This document shows positions 33,360 through 42,813 of a stretch of DNA of 64,000 bases, in pieces (within the stretch, counting starts at the first letter, position 1; each line of letters starts with the position of its first letter). The stretch covers positions 124,001 through 188,000 of the forward strand of contig NZ_JAJCVI010000006.1 of the NCBI RefSeq assembly GCF_020567525.1, read 5' to 3'. The DNA is from Halorubellus salinus. GTDB lineage: Archaea > Halobacteriota > Halobacteria > Halobacteriales > Natrialbaceae. The position numbers and the translations under genes were made by a program. The notes beneath the pieces are model-generated. The model saw nothing but the letters and a program-made list of their open reading frames with translations. It did no database searches and had not been told where the DNA came from.

Positions 33360-35366
33360 TCAGTCGGCGTCGGCGCGGCGGGCGACGAGCGCGAGCGCGG
33401 CGGCGAGGGCGGCGACGCCCGCGGTCGCACCGAACCCGGGCGTGGGGCCGTCGTCGGTGCCGCGATCCGTGCCGGCGAGCGTCGGCCAGGGTTCGGTGCC
33501 GCTGGTCGCGGCCGGCGTCGTCGTGGGCGTCCGCGCCGTCGTCTCGGCGGGGACGACGAGGTGCGGGCGGCTCTCGGTGTCGCCGGCGAACGACACCGAG
33601 ACGTCGACGCGTTCGCGGTCGGGGACCGCGTCGGGCGGGACCGTCGCGCTGACGGTGCGGGTCTCCGCCGCCGGGAGCGTCACGTTCCGGGTGACCGTGT
33701 GATTCCCGACCTCGAAGACGACGGTGGCGTTCCCCGGCGCGTTCCCGCGGTTCCAGACGTACGCGCGGAGCTCGTTCGCCGCACCCGCCAGGAGCTGGTC
33801 CTCGCCACCGTCGTTCGTCCGGAACGCGCGCAACTCGAGAATCGGTCTGGTGTCGACGACGACGGCGCGCTCGGCCAGCACGCGGTCGCCGGCGGTGACG
33901 ACGACCGAGGCGTTCGTTCCGTCGGGCACGTCCGAGAGGTCGAGCGTCGCCCGGAACGGGTCGTCGTCGACGACGACCGCGTCGCGGGCGACGGTCCCGT
34001 TCGCGGTTCGGACGGAGACGTTCAGCGTCGTCCCCGCCGGGAGCGCGGATTCGCCGCCGACGGTCACGCGCTCGGTCGGGAACAGTTCGCCCTCGCGGAC
34101 CGCCAGTTGGACCGCGGGGACCGCCTCGACGGTCGTCGCCGCGGTCGCGTTCCACGTCTCGCCGACCGCGACGTACGTGAATCGCGTCCGGTCCCTGGCT
34201 GCGTCGGCGCGGTACGCGTACCAGAGCGTCCCGGTCTCCGCGTCGAACCGTCGGGTCGCGTTCGCGAGGTCGACCGGACTCGCTTCGTCCTCGACGCCCG
34301 CGTAGAAGCCGTCGACCCTGACGGTCGCGTTCTCGTGACTCTCGGGGGCGACGAGCGACGCGTCCGATGGCAGCGTCGAGAGGGTGCCGTCGACGTCGAA
34401 CCGCAGGACGACCCAGTCGTCGTCGACGACCTGGACCGGGTACCGTTCGTCGTGCGGGTCGCCGTCGCGCGCCGCCGCGAGCGCCCCGGTCGCGTTCAGG
34501 TCGTCATCGCCGGTGTAGACGTCGACCGTCGGTTCCGCGAACGAAACGGTCACGCGCCCCGTTTCGCCGATGCCGTCGGGCGTCGACGTCTGCAGGCGAT
34601 AGTCACCGTACTCCACGACCCGTTCGACGCGCACGGCGTCGAGCGCGGTGCCGTCGCCGCCCGCGACCGCGTCGGTCGCCGGGCCGTCGACGTCCCAGCG
34701 AATCGACACCGAGCCGTCGTCGTCGACGTCGCGGACGGTCGCCGACCAGGCGGGGTCAGGGTCGCCGTTCGGGCCCGCCGGTGCGAGCGAGAGCGTCGTG
34801 CGGTCGACGCAGGGGTGGAGGCGAGCGTCCACGCGCAGCGTCTCGTTCCGCGTCACCCGCCGGTCGAGACGCTCCTGGGGGTCGCCGAGGGCGACGAGCG
34901 GCGTCGTTCGCTCGACGTCGACCTGCTTCGCGACCAGGACGTCGTCGTCCGGCGTCGCGAGACGCACGACGTACGACCCGTCGGGGTGGCACGCGCCGAA
35001 GCCGACGGCGACGGACTCGCCCGGGTCGACCGCGACCGTCCGGTTCGCGACCACGCCACCACCGAATCCCTCGAGTCGCACGACGAAGCGGCGGCGCTCC
35101 GTGGCGTCGCCGGGGAGCGACACCGTCGCGGTGAGGTTCGCCGCCCGGTTCCGCGAATCGGGGACCGACAGCGTCGGGTCGCCGGTCGCGGGGTCCCCGA
35201 CCGAGGCTTCACCGACCGAGGCGTCCCCGACCGAGGCGTTCCCGTTCGCGCGCTCGGGTTCGGCGTCGAACGCGGCACCCGCAGCACCGGCAGCCGACAC
35301 CGCCGCGACGGTGAGGGCGACGACGAGCGCGAGACCGACCGCGCGCCGGCTGACAGCGGAGGGCAT
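33360..35366 (-). CDS. Secreted surface protein with PGF-type C-terminal anchor (second of two)
   Basis: 668 residues from the ATG at 35366. Signal peptide LALVVALTVAAVSAAGAAGA. The mature N-terminus has a 5-residue repeat (ASVGD ASVGE ASVGD, from 15-bp DNA repeats near 35195-35240). About six beta-sandwich-like domains with many NxT/NxS sequons follow. A Thr-rich stretch (TTARTPTTTPAATSG) precedes PGFGATAGVAALAAALALVA and a short basic end. The architecture equals that of the preceding surface protein and of archaeosortase A substrates. Probably S-layer-associated; ligand unknown. Confidence 0.82.
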   Translation of the reverse strand: MPSAVSRRAVGLALVVALTVAAVSAAGAAGAAFDAEPERANGNASVGDASVGEASVGDPATGDPTLSVPDSRNRAANLTATVSLPGDATERRRFVVRLEGFGGGVVANRTVAVDPGESVAVGFGACHPDGSYVVRLATPDDDVLVAKQVDVERTTPLVALGDPQERLDRRVTRNETLRVDARLHPCVDRTTLSLAPAGPNGDPDPAWSATVRDVDDDGSVSIRWDVDGPATDAVAGGDGTALDAVRVERVVEYGDYRLQTSTPDGIGETGRVTVSFAEPTVDVYTGDDDLNATGALAAARDGDPHDERYPVQVVDDDWVVLRFDVDGTLSTLPSDASLVAPESHENATVRVDGFYAGVEDEASPVDLANATRRFDAETGTLWYAYRADAARDRTRFTYVAVGETWNATAATTVEAVPAVQLAVREGELFPTERVTVGGESALPAGTTLNVSVRTANGTVARDAVVVDDDPFRATLDLSDVPDGTNASVVVTAGDRVLAERAVVVDTRPILELRAFRTNDGGEDQLLAGAANELRAYVWNRGNAPGNATVVFEVGNHTVTRNVTLPAAETRTVSATVPPDAVPDRERVDVSVSFAGDTESRPHLVVPAETTARTPTTTPAATSGTEPWPTLAGTDRGTDDGPTPGFGATAGVAALAAALALVARRADAD

Positions 35367-35481
35367 CGTCCGTCCCTGAACGGAGCGAGTGTAAGTGTCT
35401 TGTCCCGCGAGCGCGAGCGGCGCGTTCGGCGGGTTCCGGCGGCCGAACGCTTAACCCGCGACCCCGCCAAGACCGTCCGTC

Positions 35482-35871
35482 ATGGAGACGTTCAGGCTGG
35501 AGACCGACGAGCGCCTGACGACGGTGGACATCACGGACGAGGTCCGGTCGGCCGTCCCCGCGGACGCGTCGGGGGTGGCGACCGTGTTCGTCGGGCATAC
35601 GACCGCCGGCGTCTGCCTCCAGGAGGACGAGCACCGGCTGCGGCGGGACATCGTCGACTTCCTCGGGGACGTCGTCGCGGACGAGGGGTGGACGCACGAC
35701 CGTCTGGACGGGAACGCGGACTCGCACCTCCGCGCGACCCTCCTCGGCGCGAGCGAGACCATCCCCGTCGTGGACGGCGAGCTGGAGACGGGAACGTGGC
35801 AGTCCGTACTGTTCGTCGAGTGCGACGGCCCACGCAAGCGCGAGTTCCGCGTCCAGTTCGTCGGCGAGTAG
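35482..35871 (+). CDS. YjbQ/UPF0047 family protein (secondary thiamine-phosphate synthase family)
   Basis: 129 residues, the usual UPF0047 length. Family motifs: VFVGHTTAGVCLQEDE (residues 36-51), DGNADSHLRATLLGAS (about 80-95, with the conserved His) and GTWQSVLFVECDGPR near the C-terminus. E. coli YjbQ has weak thiamine-phosphate synthase activity, and the physiological role is unsettled. The ATG at 35482 is about 30 bp after CGCTTAAC (leaderless). Confidence 0.92.
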   Translation: METFRLETDERLTTVDITDEVRSAVPADASGVATVFVGHTTAGVCLQEDEHRLRRDIVDFLGDVVADEGWTHDRLDGNADSHLRATLLGASETIPVVDGELETGTWQSVLFVECDGPRKREFRVQFVGE

Positions 35872-35981
35872 CGGTCGTGTGGGCCCCTGGGCCGCCGCGA
35901 ACTGGCGAGTTCCGCCGCCCGCGTCGTGATGGGTAACTGGTTCGGTTCCCTCCATTACTCCCCGCGGCCGCTACCGTACGT

Positions 35982-37475
35982 ATGAGCGACATCGAGACGG
36001 CCCTCTGGTGGGCGCGTCGCGACCTGCGCGTCCACGACAACTACGCACTGACCCACGCCGCCCGCGCCAGCGAGTGCCTCCCCGTCTACGTCTTCGACCC
36101 CGAATCGTACGGGGAGCGCGAGTACGGCGGCCCCGCGTCGTTCGCGTTCGAGAAGACGGGCGCGCGCAGAGCGCGGTTCGTCGCCGAGAGCGTCCGCGAC
36201 CTCCGGGAGTCCCTGCGGGACGCGGGGAGCGACCTCGTCGTCGCGCACGAGGACCCTGCTCACGCGCTCGCGCGACTCGCCGACGCGGTCGACGCGGACG
36301 TCGTGTACTGCGAGCGCTACCCGACGCCGGAGGAGCACGCGACCCGCGAGCGCGTCCGCGACGCGCTCCCGGAGGGCACGCGACTCGAATCCCGGTGGGG
36401 GTCGACGCTCTACCATCCCGACGACCTCCCGATGTCGGTCGAGGACGTCCCGGACACGTTCACGCCGTTCCGGCAGGACGTCGAGCACGCACCCGACTGC
36501 GAGCCCCGCGACCCCCTCGACGAACCATCGCTCCCCGACGTCCCGGGGGCGCTCGCGGACGGCGACCTCGACGCCGGCACGCGCCCGACACCGAGCGACC
36601 TCGGGGTCGCGGACGCCACCGACTGGAGCGCGGTCGCACCGACGGACGAACGCGCCGTCCTCCCCTTCGACGGCGGGGAATCCCGTGGCCTGGAGCGCGT
36701 CCGCGAGTACGTCTGGCAGCGCGACCGCCTCCGCCAGTACAAGGAGACGCGGAACGGCCTGCTCGGCGCGGACTACTCCTCGAAGTTCTCCCCGTGGCTC
36801 AACCACGGCTGTCTCAGCCCGCGGTACGTCCACCGCGAGGTCCAGGCCTACGAGCGCGAGCGCGTCGCGAACGACTCGACGTACTGGCTCGGGTTCGAAC
36901 TCCTCTGGCGGGACTTCTTCCAGTTCCAGTTCGCGAAACACGGCAGCCAGCACTTCCGCCGGGAGGGCATCCGCGAGCGCGACGACATCGACTGGAGCGG
37001 GAACGACCGCCTGCTCGACGCGTGGCAGCGCGGCGAGACCGGCATCCCGTTCGTGGACGCGAACATGCGCGAACTGAACGCCACGGGGTTCATGAGCAAT
37101 CGCGGCCGGCAGAACGTCGCGTCGTTCCTCGCGAACAACTGCCGGGTGGACTGGCGGAAGGGCGCGGCGTACTTCGAGACCAAGCTGGTGGACTACGACC
37201 CGGCGGCGAACTACGGGAACTGGGCGTACCAGAGCCAGGTCGGGAACGACGGCCGCGACTCGTACTTCAACGTCGTGAAGCAGGCCCGCCAGTACGACGC
37301 GGACGCGGACTACGTCAAGCGCTGGTGTCCGGAACTCCACGACCTCCCGCCCGAGTACGCGCACGCACCCTGGAAGCTGACGCCCGACGAGCAGGACGCC
37401 CACGGCGTCGTCCTCGGCGAGGACTACCCCGAGCCCGTCATCAACCTGGACGCGTCCTACGGGAAACTCCGCTGA
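35982..37475 (+). CDS. Cryptochrome-DASH / photolyase family flavoprotein
   Basis: 497 residues. N-terminal Rossmann antenna domain (ALWWARRDLRVHDNYAL), then the helical FAD domain with YKETRNGLLGADYSSKFSPW (FAD phosphate loop), YWLGFELLWRDFF, NRGRQNVASFLANN and DYDPAANYGNWAYQSQVG. These features fit the DASH branch, which repairs CPDs in single-stranded DNA or acts as a blue-light receptor; some archaeal DASH genes are annotated phr1. The ATG at 35982 is about 27 bp after CATTACTCC. The stop codon is the first three bases of a 17-bp tandem array. A second photolyase gene lies 4 kb downstream. Confidence 0.9.
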   Translation: MSDIETALWWARRDLRVHDNYALTHAARASECLPVYVFDPESYGEREYGGPASFAFEKTGARRARFVAESVRDLRESLRDAGSDLVVAHEDPAHALARLADAVDADVVYCERYPTPEEHATRERVRDALPEGTRLESRWGSTLYHPDDLPMSVEDVPDTFTPFRQDVEHAPDCEPRDPLDEPSLPDVPGALADGDLDAGTRPTPSDLGVADATDWSAVAPTDERAVLPFDGGESRGLERVREYVWQRDRLRQYKETRNGLLGADYSSKFSPWLNHGCLSPRYVHREVQAYERERVANDSTYWLGFELLWRDFFQFQFAKHGSQHFRREGIRERDDIDWSGNDRLLDAWQRGETGIPFVDANMRELNATGFMSNRGRQNVASFLANNCRVDWRKGAAYFETKLVDYDPAANYGNWAYQSQVGNDGRDSYFNVVKQARQYDADADYVKRWCPELHDLPPEYAHAPWKLTPDEQDAHGVVLGEDYPEPVINLDASYGKLR

Positions 37476-37608
37476 CGGGTTCGTCCTGCTGTCGCCTTCG
37501 TCCTGCTGACGCCTTCGTCCTGCTGACGCCTTCGTCCTGCTGACGCCTTCGTCCTGCTGACGCCTTCGTCCTGCTGACGCCTTCGTCCTGCTGACGCCTT
37601 CGTACTGG
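37473..37608. repeat. 17-bp x 8 tandem array beginning at the cryptochrome stop codon
   Basis: Unit TGACGCCTTCGTCCTGC. Eight head-to-tail units occupy 37473-37608. Units 3-7 are identical; unit 1 (TGACGGGTTCGTCCTGC), unit 2 (TGTCGCC...) and unit 8 (...GTACTGG) are diverged. Bases 37473-37475 are the stop of the cryptochrome gene, and all units but one repeat TGA. Because 17 is not a multiple of three, the TGAs fall in all frames. The opposite edge is 9 bp from the end of the convergent GDPD gene. Confidence 0.95.
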
Positions 37609-37616
37609 CGGAGCAG

Positions 37617-38321
37617 TCAGGGCACGCCGCGGTACTCGGGGAGGGAGACGTCGGCGATGAGGCCGTCGACGCCGCGGTTCGCGACGACGCGCGCGACCCA
37701 CGGGCTGTCGAGCGTCCACGCGTACACGTCGAGTCCGACGTCGTGCGCGCGATCGACGAGTTCGCCGGCGAGGACGAGGTCGTACGCCGGATGGACGGCG
37801 GTACAGTCGAGGTCGCGCGCGAGAGCGACCGGGTCCGTGCGGCGCGTTCCGGTCAGGAGTGCGGTGTCGAGCGCGGGACCGTCGGCCGTGGCGTTCGCGT
37901 CGGCGACCCGCGAGAGCGCGTCGGCGTCGAACGACGACACCCAGACCGCGGTCGTCGGCAGCGCGGCGTCGTTGACGACGTCGACCGCCGCCTCGGTCAC
38001 CGCGGTCTCCTTGACCTCGACGTTCACCGCGAGCCCGCGGTCGCTCGCGGCGTCGAGGACGGCGGCGAGCGTCGGCACGCCTTCGCCCGATCCGAGGACG
38101 TCCAGCGCGGCGAGTTCGCTGGTGTCAAAGTCCGCGACCTGTCCCGCGGCGTCGGTGACGCGGTCGACGGTCGCGTCGTGGACGACGACGGGCGTTCCGT
38201 CGCTGGCGGCGTGCACGTCCACCTCGACGGCGTTCGCGCCCGCGTCGGCGGCGTACGCGACCGCGGCGAGCGTGTTCTCGGGGGCTTCGCGAGCGAACCC
38301 GCGGTGAGCGACGAGTTGCAC
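37617..38321 (-). CDS. Glycerophosphodiester phosphodiesterase
   Basis: 234 residues from a GTG at 38321. The GDPD TIM-barrel signatures are clear: LVAHRGFAREAPENTLAAV (His6, Arg7, Glu13), VEVDVHAASDGTPVVVHDAT (Glu and Asp metal ligands, second His) and VNVEVKE near residue 95. It releases glycerol-3-phosphate or glycerol-1-phosphate from phospholipid headgroups. No signal peptide is seen, so the enzyme is cytoplasmic. Converges on the 17-bp array. Confidence 0.92.
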   Translation of the reverse strand: MQLVAHRGFAREAPENTLAAVAYAADAGANAVEVDVHAASDGTPVVVHDATVDRVTDAAGQVADFDTSELAALDVLGSGEGVPTLAAVLDAASDRGLAVNVEVKETAVTEAAVDVVNDAALPTTAVWVSSFDADALSRVADANATADGPALDTALLTGTRRTDPVALARDLDCTAVHPAYDLVLAGELVDRAHDVGLDVYAWTLDSPWVARVVANRGVDGLIADVSLPEYRGVP

Positions 38322-38381
38322 GCGGCCACCGAGGGACGGAGCGAGGAAGTACGTTGCGCGTCGGCGCGACGCCGTCCCGCG

Positions 38382-39047
38382 TCAGCGCGTCGTCGACTCG
38401 CCGTCGGGATGCCGGCGGCGGTAGAGGACGTAGGAGTGCGCGTACGTGAAGACGGCGACGGCGAGGATGGTCCCGACGACGAACCAGACGCCGTAGGCCG
38501 GCGCGAGGACGGTGCCGGCGACGGTGACGACGCCCGCGAGGACGAGCGCGACCGAGCCGACGGCGTGCGTGCGCTCCCAGACGGCGTCGTCCGAGAGCGT
38601 CCACGGCGTCCGGAACCCGACGATCCAGTTCCGGTCGACGCGACGCATCGCCACGCCGAGTGCGACGTACAGGACGCCGACGGCGACGTACGTGGCGTCG
38701 GCGGTGGGGACGTCGTACCCGAGGTTGTACGCGAGGACGAGCGCGTGGACGACGACGAGGAACGCGAGCGTCGCGACCACGAGCCCGTCGTAGGCGCCCT
38801 CGGACTCGCGGAGGTTCTCGCGGAGGGGGTCGACTCGCACGAGGCCCTCGAAGAGCGCGAGCAGTGCGAGCATCAGCGCGGGGATGAACGCGGCGGCCAA
38901 AAGCGGCGACGCGTAGTTGTCGGGGGTTCCGCCGGACCCGAAGTGGATGGCGGTTCGCGCGGGGAGGTCGGGGAGGGCGAACGCGCTCGCCGCGGCGGCG
39001 ACGCCGGCGAGTACGAGACCGGCTGCGAGGCGGCGTTGGGTTCCCAT
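38382..39047 (-). CDS. SdpI-family membrane protein
   Basis: 221 residues from the ATG at 39047. About six membrane helices. The N-terminal part has the DUF1648 signature ALPDLPARTAIHFGSGGTPDNYAS; the second part has the SdpI signature RNWIVGFRTPWTLSDDAVWERTH. Bacterial SdpI confers immunity to the SdpC toxin and also signals, but archaeal members have no proven role, and no sdpC-like gene is nearby. A TTTACA element about 28 bp upstream supports a leaderless start. Confidence 0.85.
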   Translation of the reverse strand: MGTQRRLAAGLVLAGVAAAASAFALPDLPARTAIHFGSGGTPDNYASPLLAAAFIPALMLALLALFEGLVRVDPLRENLRESEGAYDGLVVATLAFLVVVHALVLAYNLGYDVPTADATYVAVGVLYVALGVAMRRVDRNWIVGFRTPWTLSDDAVWERTHAVGSVALVLAGVVTVAGTVLAPAYGVWFVVGTILAVAVFTYAHSYVLYRRRHPDGESTTR

Positions 39048-39212
39048 GCCTCGGAATACGCCATCGCGGGATGTAAATCGTTCGTCAGGATAGCAGGGGT
39101 GGGACGGGGCGGCGCGAGCGCCCCAGCGCGCGCACTCGGTCGCGGTCGCGGGCACCGCCGGGTTGCTGCCGCTTGCCGAGGGTTTAGGACGCGGCGTCCC
39201 GACGCCTCGGGC

Positions 39213-40274
39213 ATGACGGATTCGTACGCGGACCGGCTCGTCGACGAGGCCGCGCTCCGCGCGTACCTGGACGACGAACTCGGTGCAGTGGACGCGTTCT
39301 CGGTCGCACGGCATCGCGCCGGACACTCGAACGAGACGCTGTTCGTGACCCACGGCGACGACGAGTACGTGCTGCGGCGCCCGCCAGCGGGCGAGACCGC
39401 GGACAAGGCCCACGACGTGCTCCGCGAGTACAGCGTGATGGACGCGCTGCAGGGGACGCCAGTGCCACTGCCGGAGACCGTCCTCGCCTGCGAGGACGAG
39501 TCCATCGTGGGCGCCGAGTTCTTCCTCATGCGACGGCTCGACGGTGACGTCATCCGGGACGACGAGCCCGAGCGGTTCGCGGCGAGCGACCACCGCCAGC
39601 GTCTCGGTGAGGAGCTCGTGGATTCGCTGTCGGCGATCCACGACGTCGACCCGGCCGCGGTCGGCCTCGGCGAGTTCGGGCACCCGGAGGGGTTCGCGCA
39701 GCGGCAGGTCGAGCGCTGGAGCCAGCAGCTCATGTGGGCGTTCGACACCACTGCGGAGGAACGCGAGGTCGAGGCGCTCTACGACGTGATGGCGTGGCTC
39801 CAGGAGCACGCGCCCGAGGAGCACCCCCATACGCTCGTCCACGGCGATTACAAGCTCGACAACGTGATGTTCGCGCCGGGGACGCCCCCGGAGCTCGTCG
39901 GGGTGTTCGACTGGGAGATGGCGACGCTCGGCGATCCCCGCACGGACCTCGGGTGGCTGCTGTCGTTCTGGCGCGACCCCGACGACGAGCACACCGTCGC
40001 CGACGAGTTCTTCCCGGCGTTCCTCGCGCACGAGGACTATCCGACGCGTCGCGACCTCGTCGCACGCTGGGAGGACGCGACCGGGTACGCGTACGAGCAC
40101 GACCGGTTCTACCGTGCGCTCGCCGTCTACAAGCTCGCGGGGCTCGGCGAGATGTTCTTCGCGCGCCACCTCAGCGGCGACGCCGACGACCCGCTCTACC
40201 CGAAGATGCGCGAGACGGTGCCGGCGCTCGCGGAACGCGCCCAGCGCATCATCGACGGGGACGCCCCGCTCTGA
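39213..40274 (+). CDS. Phosphotransferase family protein (APH/ACAD10-like kinase)
   Basis: 353 residues from the ATG at 39213, about 30 bp after GGTTTAGG. Kinase-like fold: nucleotide loop HRAGHSNETLFV, Lys/Arg region YVLRRPP, catalytic loop LVHGDYKLDNVMF (HGDxxxxN) and metal motif GVFDWEMATLGDPRTDLGWL. This matches the acyl-CoA dehydrogenase-associated phosphotransferase group (ACAD10/11 N-terminal kinase), proposed to phosphorylate 4-hydroxy-acyl-CoA. No acyl-CoA dehydrogenase gene lies nearby, so the substrate is open. Confidence 0.85.
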   Translation: MTDSYADRLVDEAALRAYLDDELGAVDAFSVARHRAGHSNETLFVTHGDDEYVLRRPPAGETADKAHDVLREYSVMDALQGTPVPLPETVLACEDESIVGAEFFLMRRLDGDVIRDDEPERFAASDHRQRLGEELVDSLSAIHDVDPAAVGLGEFGHPEGFAQRQVERWSQQLMWAFDTTAEEREVEALYDVMAWLQEHAPEEHPHTLVHGDYKLDNVMFAPGTPPELVGVFDWEMATLGDPRTDLGWLLSFWRDPDDEHTVADEFFPAFLAHEDYPTRRDLVARWEDATGYAYEHDRFYRALAVYKLAGLGEMFFARHLSGDADDPLYPKMRETVPALAERAQRIIDGDAPL

Positions 40275-40601
40275 ACGCGACCGCGAACCCGCTTCGGTGA
40301 CGCCGCATCCCGCTCCAACACCTCGCCCCGGCTGTCGTGGAGCCGTCGACCGTGCGTGTGGCCTGCTCGCGAGCGCCGGGCTCGTCGTGCGTCGATAGAG
40401 AGCGCCGATTGCTGGACAACGTCGGTCTGGTTGTACGCCGTTCCTGACGGTGGCGTCTCGGTCGAGCCGGGACTCGTCGCCGAGCACCACTTCCAATCCC
40501 ACGCTACCGACTTTGGATTACCAATCGCTATACGATGAATTCGTGATATTCAACGTGCACAACTAAGTACGCATGTGGAATGATTAAACCAGAGGGGGAA
40601 G
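40275..40601. other. Intergenic region with A/T-rich promoter
   Basis: No gene seen in about 327 bp. The last 90 bp are unusually A/T-rich (ACCAATCGCTATACGATGAA at about 40520) and carry a likely promoter, with AGAGGGGGAAG just before the ATG at 40602 as a strong ribosome-binding site. The first 200 bp show nothing recognisable. Confidence 0.5.
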
Positions 40602-41180
40602 ATGCACGGAATCGCACTCAACACAGGTACCGACCCGTTCCTCGAACTGGTGGGGTACTGGGACGCGTTCTGGGCGCTCCCCGCAGCGTCACGAGCGATG
40701 ACGGTCGTCGCGGGGACGGCCGTCCTCGCGGTGACCCTCGTCGGACTGTTCCCGGAGTACGGCGAACGCGGCGCACGGAAAGCACGCAGACACTCGATCA
40801 CGACCACGTTCCTCGGAACCGTCGTCTTCGGTCTCTTCGGGGGATCGGTGGGCGCGCTCTGGTACGGCGCCAGTCGAAGCGAGGTCGCGTCGATGCTCGC
40901 CGCACCCATCCTGTTCGTGCTCGCGAGCATCGCGGTCGTCTGGACGGGCATCGGCCTCGTCGCACTCGGCGAGTTCGTCGCCGCGCGCCTCGGGCACGAC
41001 GACGCCGTCTGGGGGGTCGCTACCGTCGTCGTCCTCGTCGGTATCGGCGCGGTCTACCCGCCCGTCGGCGCGGTCGTCCTCGCGCTCGCCGCACTCCTCG
41101 GGTTCGGTGCCGGCATCCGCACGAACCCGTTCGCGACCCCGGAGACGGAGCGCGTCGTCCCACCCCACCGTCGGAGCTGA
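40602..41180 (+). CDS. Polytopic membrane protein, unknown function
   Basis: 192 residues with about five hydrophobic helices (33-50, 70-90, 100-125, 138-155, 158-172). A cytoplasmic basic loop (GERGARKARRHS) follows the first helix. The ATG at 40602 is preceded by the GAGGGGG ribosome-binding sequence, so this mRNA has a leader. No family recognised; tandem with the photolyase gene after an 84-bp gap. Confidence 0.7.
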   Translation: MHGIALNTGTDPFLELVGYWDAFWALPAASRAMTVVAGTAVLAVTLVGLFPEYGERGARKARRHSITTTFLGTVVFGLFGGSVGALWYGASRSEVASMLAAPILFVLASIAVVWTGIGLVALGEFVAARLGHDDAVWGVATVVVLVGIGAVYPPVGAVVLALAALLGFGAGIRTNPFATPETERVVPPHRRS

Positions 41181-41264
41181 GCGGGCACGCGAACACGTCG
41201 ACGACTGGCGAGCCCCTAACCTGTTGGCACCACGCTCAGTACCCCACGGGTCCGAGGTCGACGT

Positions 41265-42689
41265 ATGCAACTGCACTGGCACCGCGACGACCTGCGGTGC
41301 AGCGACAACGTCTCGCTGTCGGCCGCGGCGACGAGCGCCCCGGACCGCGGCGTCGTCGTTCCCGTGTTCGTCTTCGACGACGACGTCCTCGCGCACGCGT
41401 CCCCGAACCGCGTCGCGTTCATGCTGGACGCCCTCGACTCGCTCCGCGCGGACTACCGCGAGCGCGGCAGCGACCTCCTCGTGCGTAGCGGCGACCCCCG
41501 CGAGGTCCTCGTCGACCTCGCGACCGACCTCGACGCCGAGCGCGTCGTCTGGAATCGCGCACACTCCGGACTCGGCCGCGAACGCGACGCCGACGTCCGC
41601 GGCGCCCTCGCCGACGCCGACCTCGAAGGGGACGACTTCGAGGACGCCATCTGTCACGAGCCCGGGAGCATCACGACGAACGACGGTGACCCCTACCAGG
41701 TGTACACGTACTTCTGGAAGAAGTGGCGCGACCGCCAGAAGGACGCGCCCTACGACGCCCCGGACGAGCGGTCGCTCTGGAACCCCGACGACGCGCCCGT
41801 CGACCCCGGTGGCCTTCCCACGCAACGCGACCTCGGGTTCGAGGACGCGACCGCCGACCTCCCCGAAGCGGGGACCGACGCGGCACGCGACCGCCTGCTG
41901 TCCTTCCTCGACGCCGACGTCTACGAGTACGCCGACCGCCGAGACTACCCCGCCGCCGACTGCACGAGCCACCTCTCCGCGGACCTCAAGTGGGGGACCA
42001 TCGGTATCCGCGAGGTCGACGAGGAGGTGCGCGTCGCGCGCGACCTCGCCGACGACGAGCCCGCCCGCGAGAGCGTCTCCGAGTTCCGGAGTCAACTCGC
42101 GTGGCGCGAGTTCTACACGCACGTCCTCCACTACAACCCCCGCGTCGTGTCGTCGAACTACAAGACCTACGAGCACGAGATCGCGTGGCGCGACGACCCC
42201 GACGAGCTCGCGGCGTGGAAGCGCGGCGAGACCGGGTACCCCATCGTCGACGCCGGGATGCGCCAACTGCTCGAGGAGGGGTACGTCCACAATCGCGTGC
42301 GGATGATCGTCGCGTCGTTCCTCACGAAGGACCTCCAGATAGACTGGCGCGAGGGGTACGCGCACTACCGCGAGCACCTCGTCGACCACGACACCGCGAA
42401 CGACAACGGCGGCTGGCAGTGGGCGGCGAGCACGGGCACGGACGCCCAGCCGTACTTCCGCATCTTCAACCCGATGACCCAGGGCGAGGACTACGACCCC
42501 GACGCCGAGTACATCCGCGAGTACGTCCCCGAGCTCCGGGACGCCGACCCCGACGAGATCCACTCGTGGAACGAGCTGTCGCTCTCGGAGCGCAACCGCG
42601 CCGCACCCGACTACCCCGCGCCCATCGTCGACCACGGCGACCGCCGCGAAGCGGCGCTCGCGATGTACAAGTCCGCACGCGGGGAGTGA
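41265..42689 (+). CDS. phr: Deoxyribodipyrimidine (CPD) photolyase
   Basis: 474 residues. N-terminal antenna domain (LHWHRDDLRCSDNVSL), then the FAD domain: TSHLSADLKWGTIGIREV, SQLAWREFYTHVLHYNP, GETGYPIVDAGMRQL, HNRVRMIVASFLTKDLQIDW and the FAD loop HDTANDNGGWQWAASTGTDA. This is the class I CPD photolyase pattern, related to Halobacterium phr2, the main light-dependent repair enzyme. It complements the DASH protein upstream. Confidence 0.92.
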   Translation: MQLHWHRDDLRCSDNVSLSAAATSAPDRGVVVPVFVFDDDVLAHASPNRVAFMLDALDSLRADYRERGSDLLVRSGDPREVLVDLATDLDAERVVWNRAHSGLGRERDADVRGALADADLEGDDFEDAICHEPGSITTNDGDPYQVYTYFWKKWRDRQKDAPYDAPDERSLWNPDDAPVDPGGLPTQRDLGFEDATADLPEAGTDAARDRLLSFLDADVYEYADRRDYPAADCTSHLSADLKWGTIGIREVDEEVRVARDLADDEPARESVSEFRSQLAWREFYTHVLHYNPRVVSSNYKTYEHEIAWRDDPDELAAWKRGETGYPIVDAGMRQLLEEGYVHNRVRMIVASFLTKDLQIDWREGYAHYREHLVDHDTANDNGGWQWAASTGTDAQPYFRIFNPMTQGEDYDPDAEYIREYVPELRDADPDEIHSWNELSLSERNRAAPDYPAPIVDHGDRREAALAMYKSARGE

Positions 42690-42813
42690 CCGTCGGGACC
42701 CTGCACCGGTATCCCCGACCACCAGATGGGGAGTCCGTCTCGTCCGACCGGCGTTCCGGAGGCAGCCACACCGAAGCATGTTGGCGGATAGATATTTACG
42801 CGGGCGGCGAGTG

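Noticed and set aside
37473-37608. CRISPR-like array
   Set aside because: The units are 17 bp and directly adjacent with no variable spacers, and no cas genes are present.
35982-42689. Recent duplication giving two photolyase genes
   Set aside because: The two proteins belong to different branches (DASH and class I CPD) with low similarity, so they are old paralogues.
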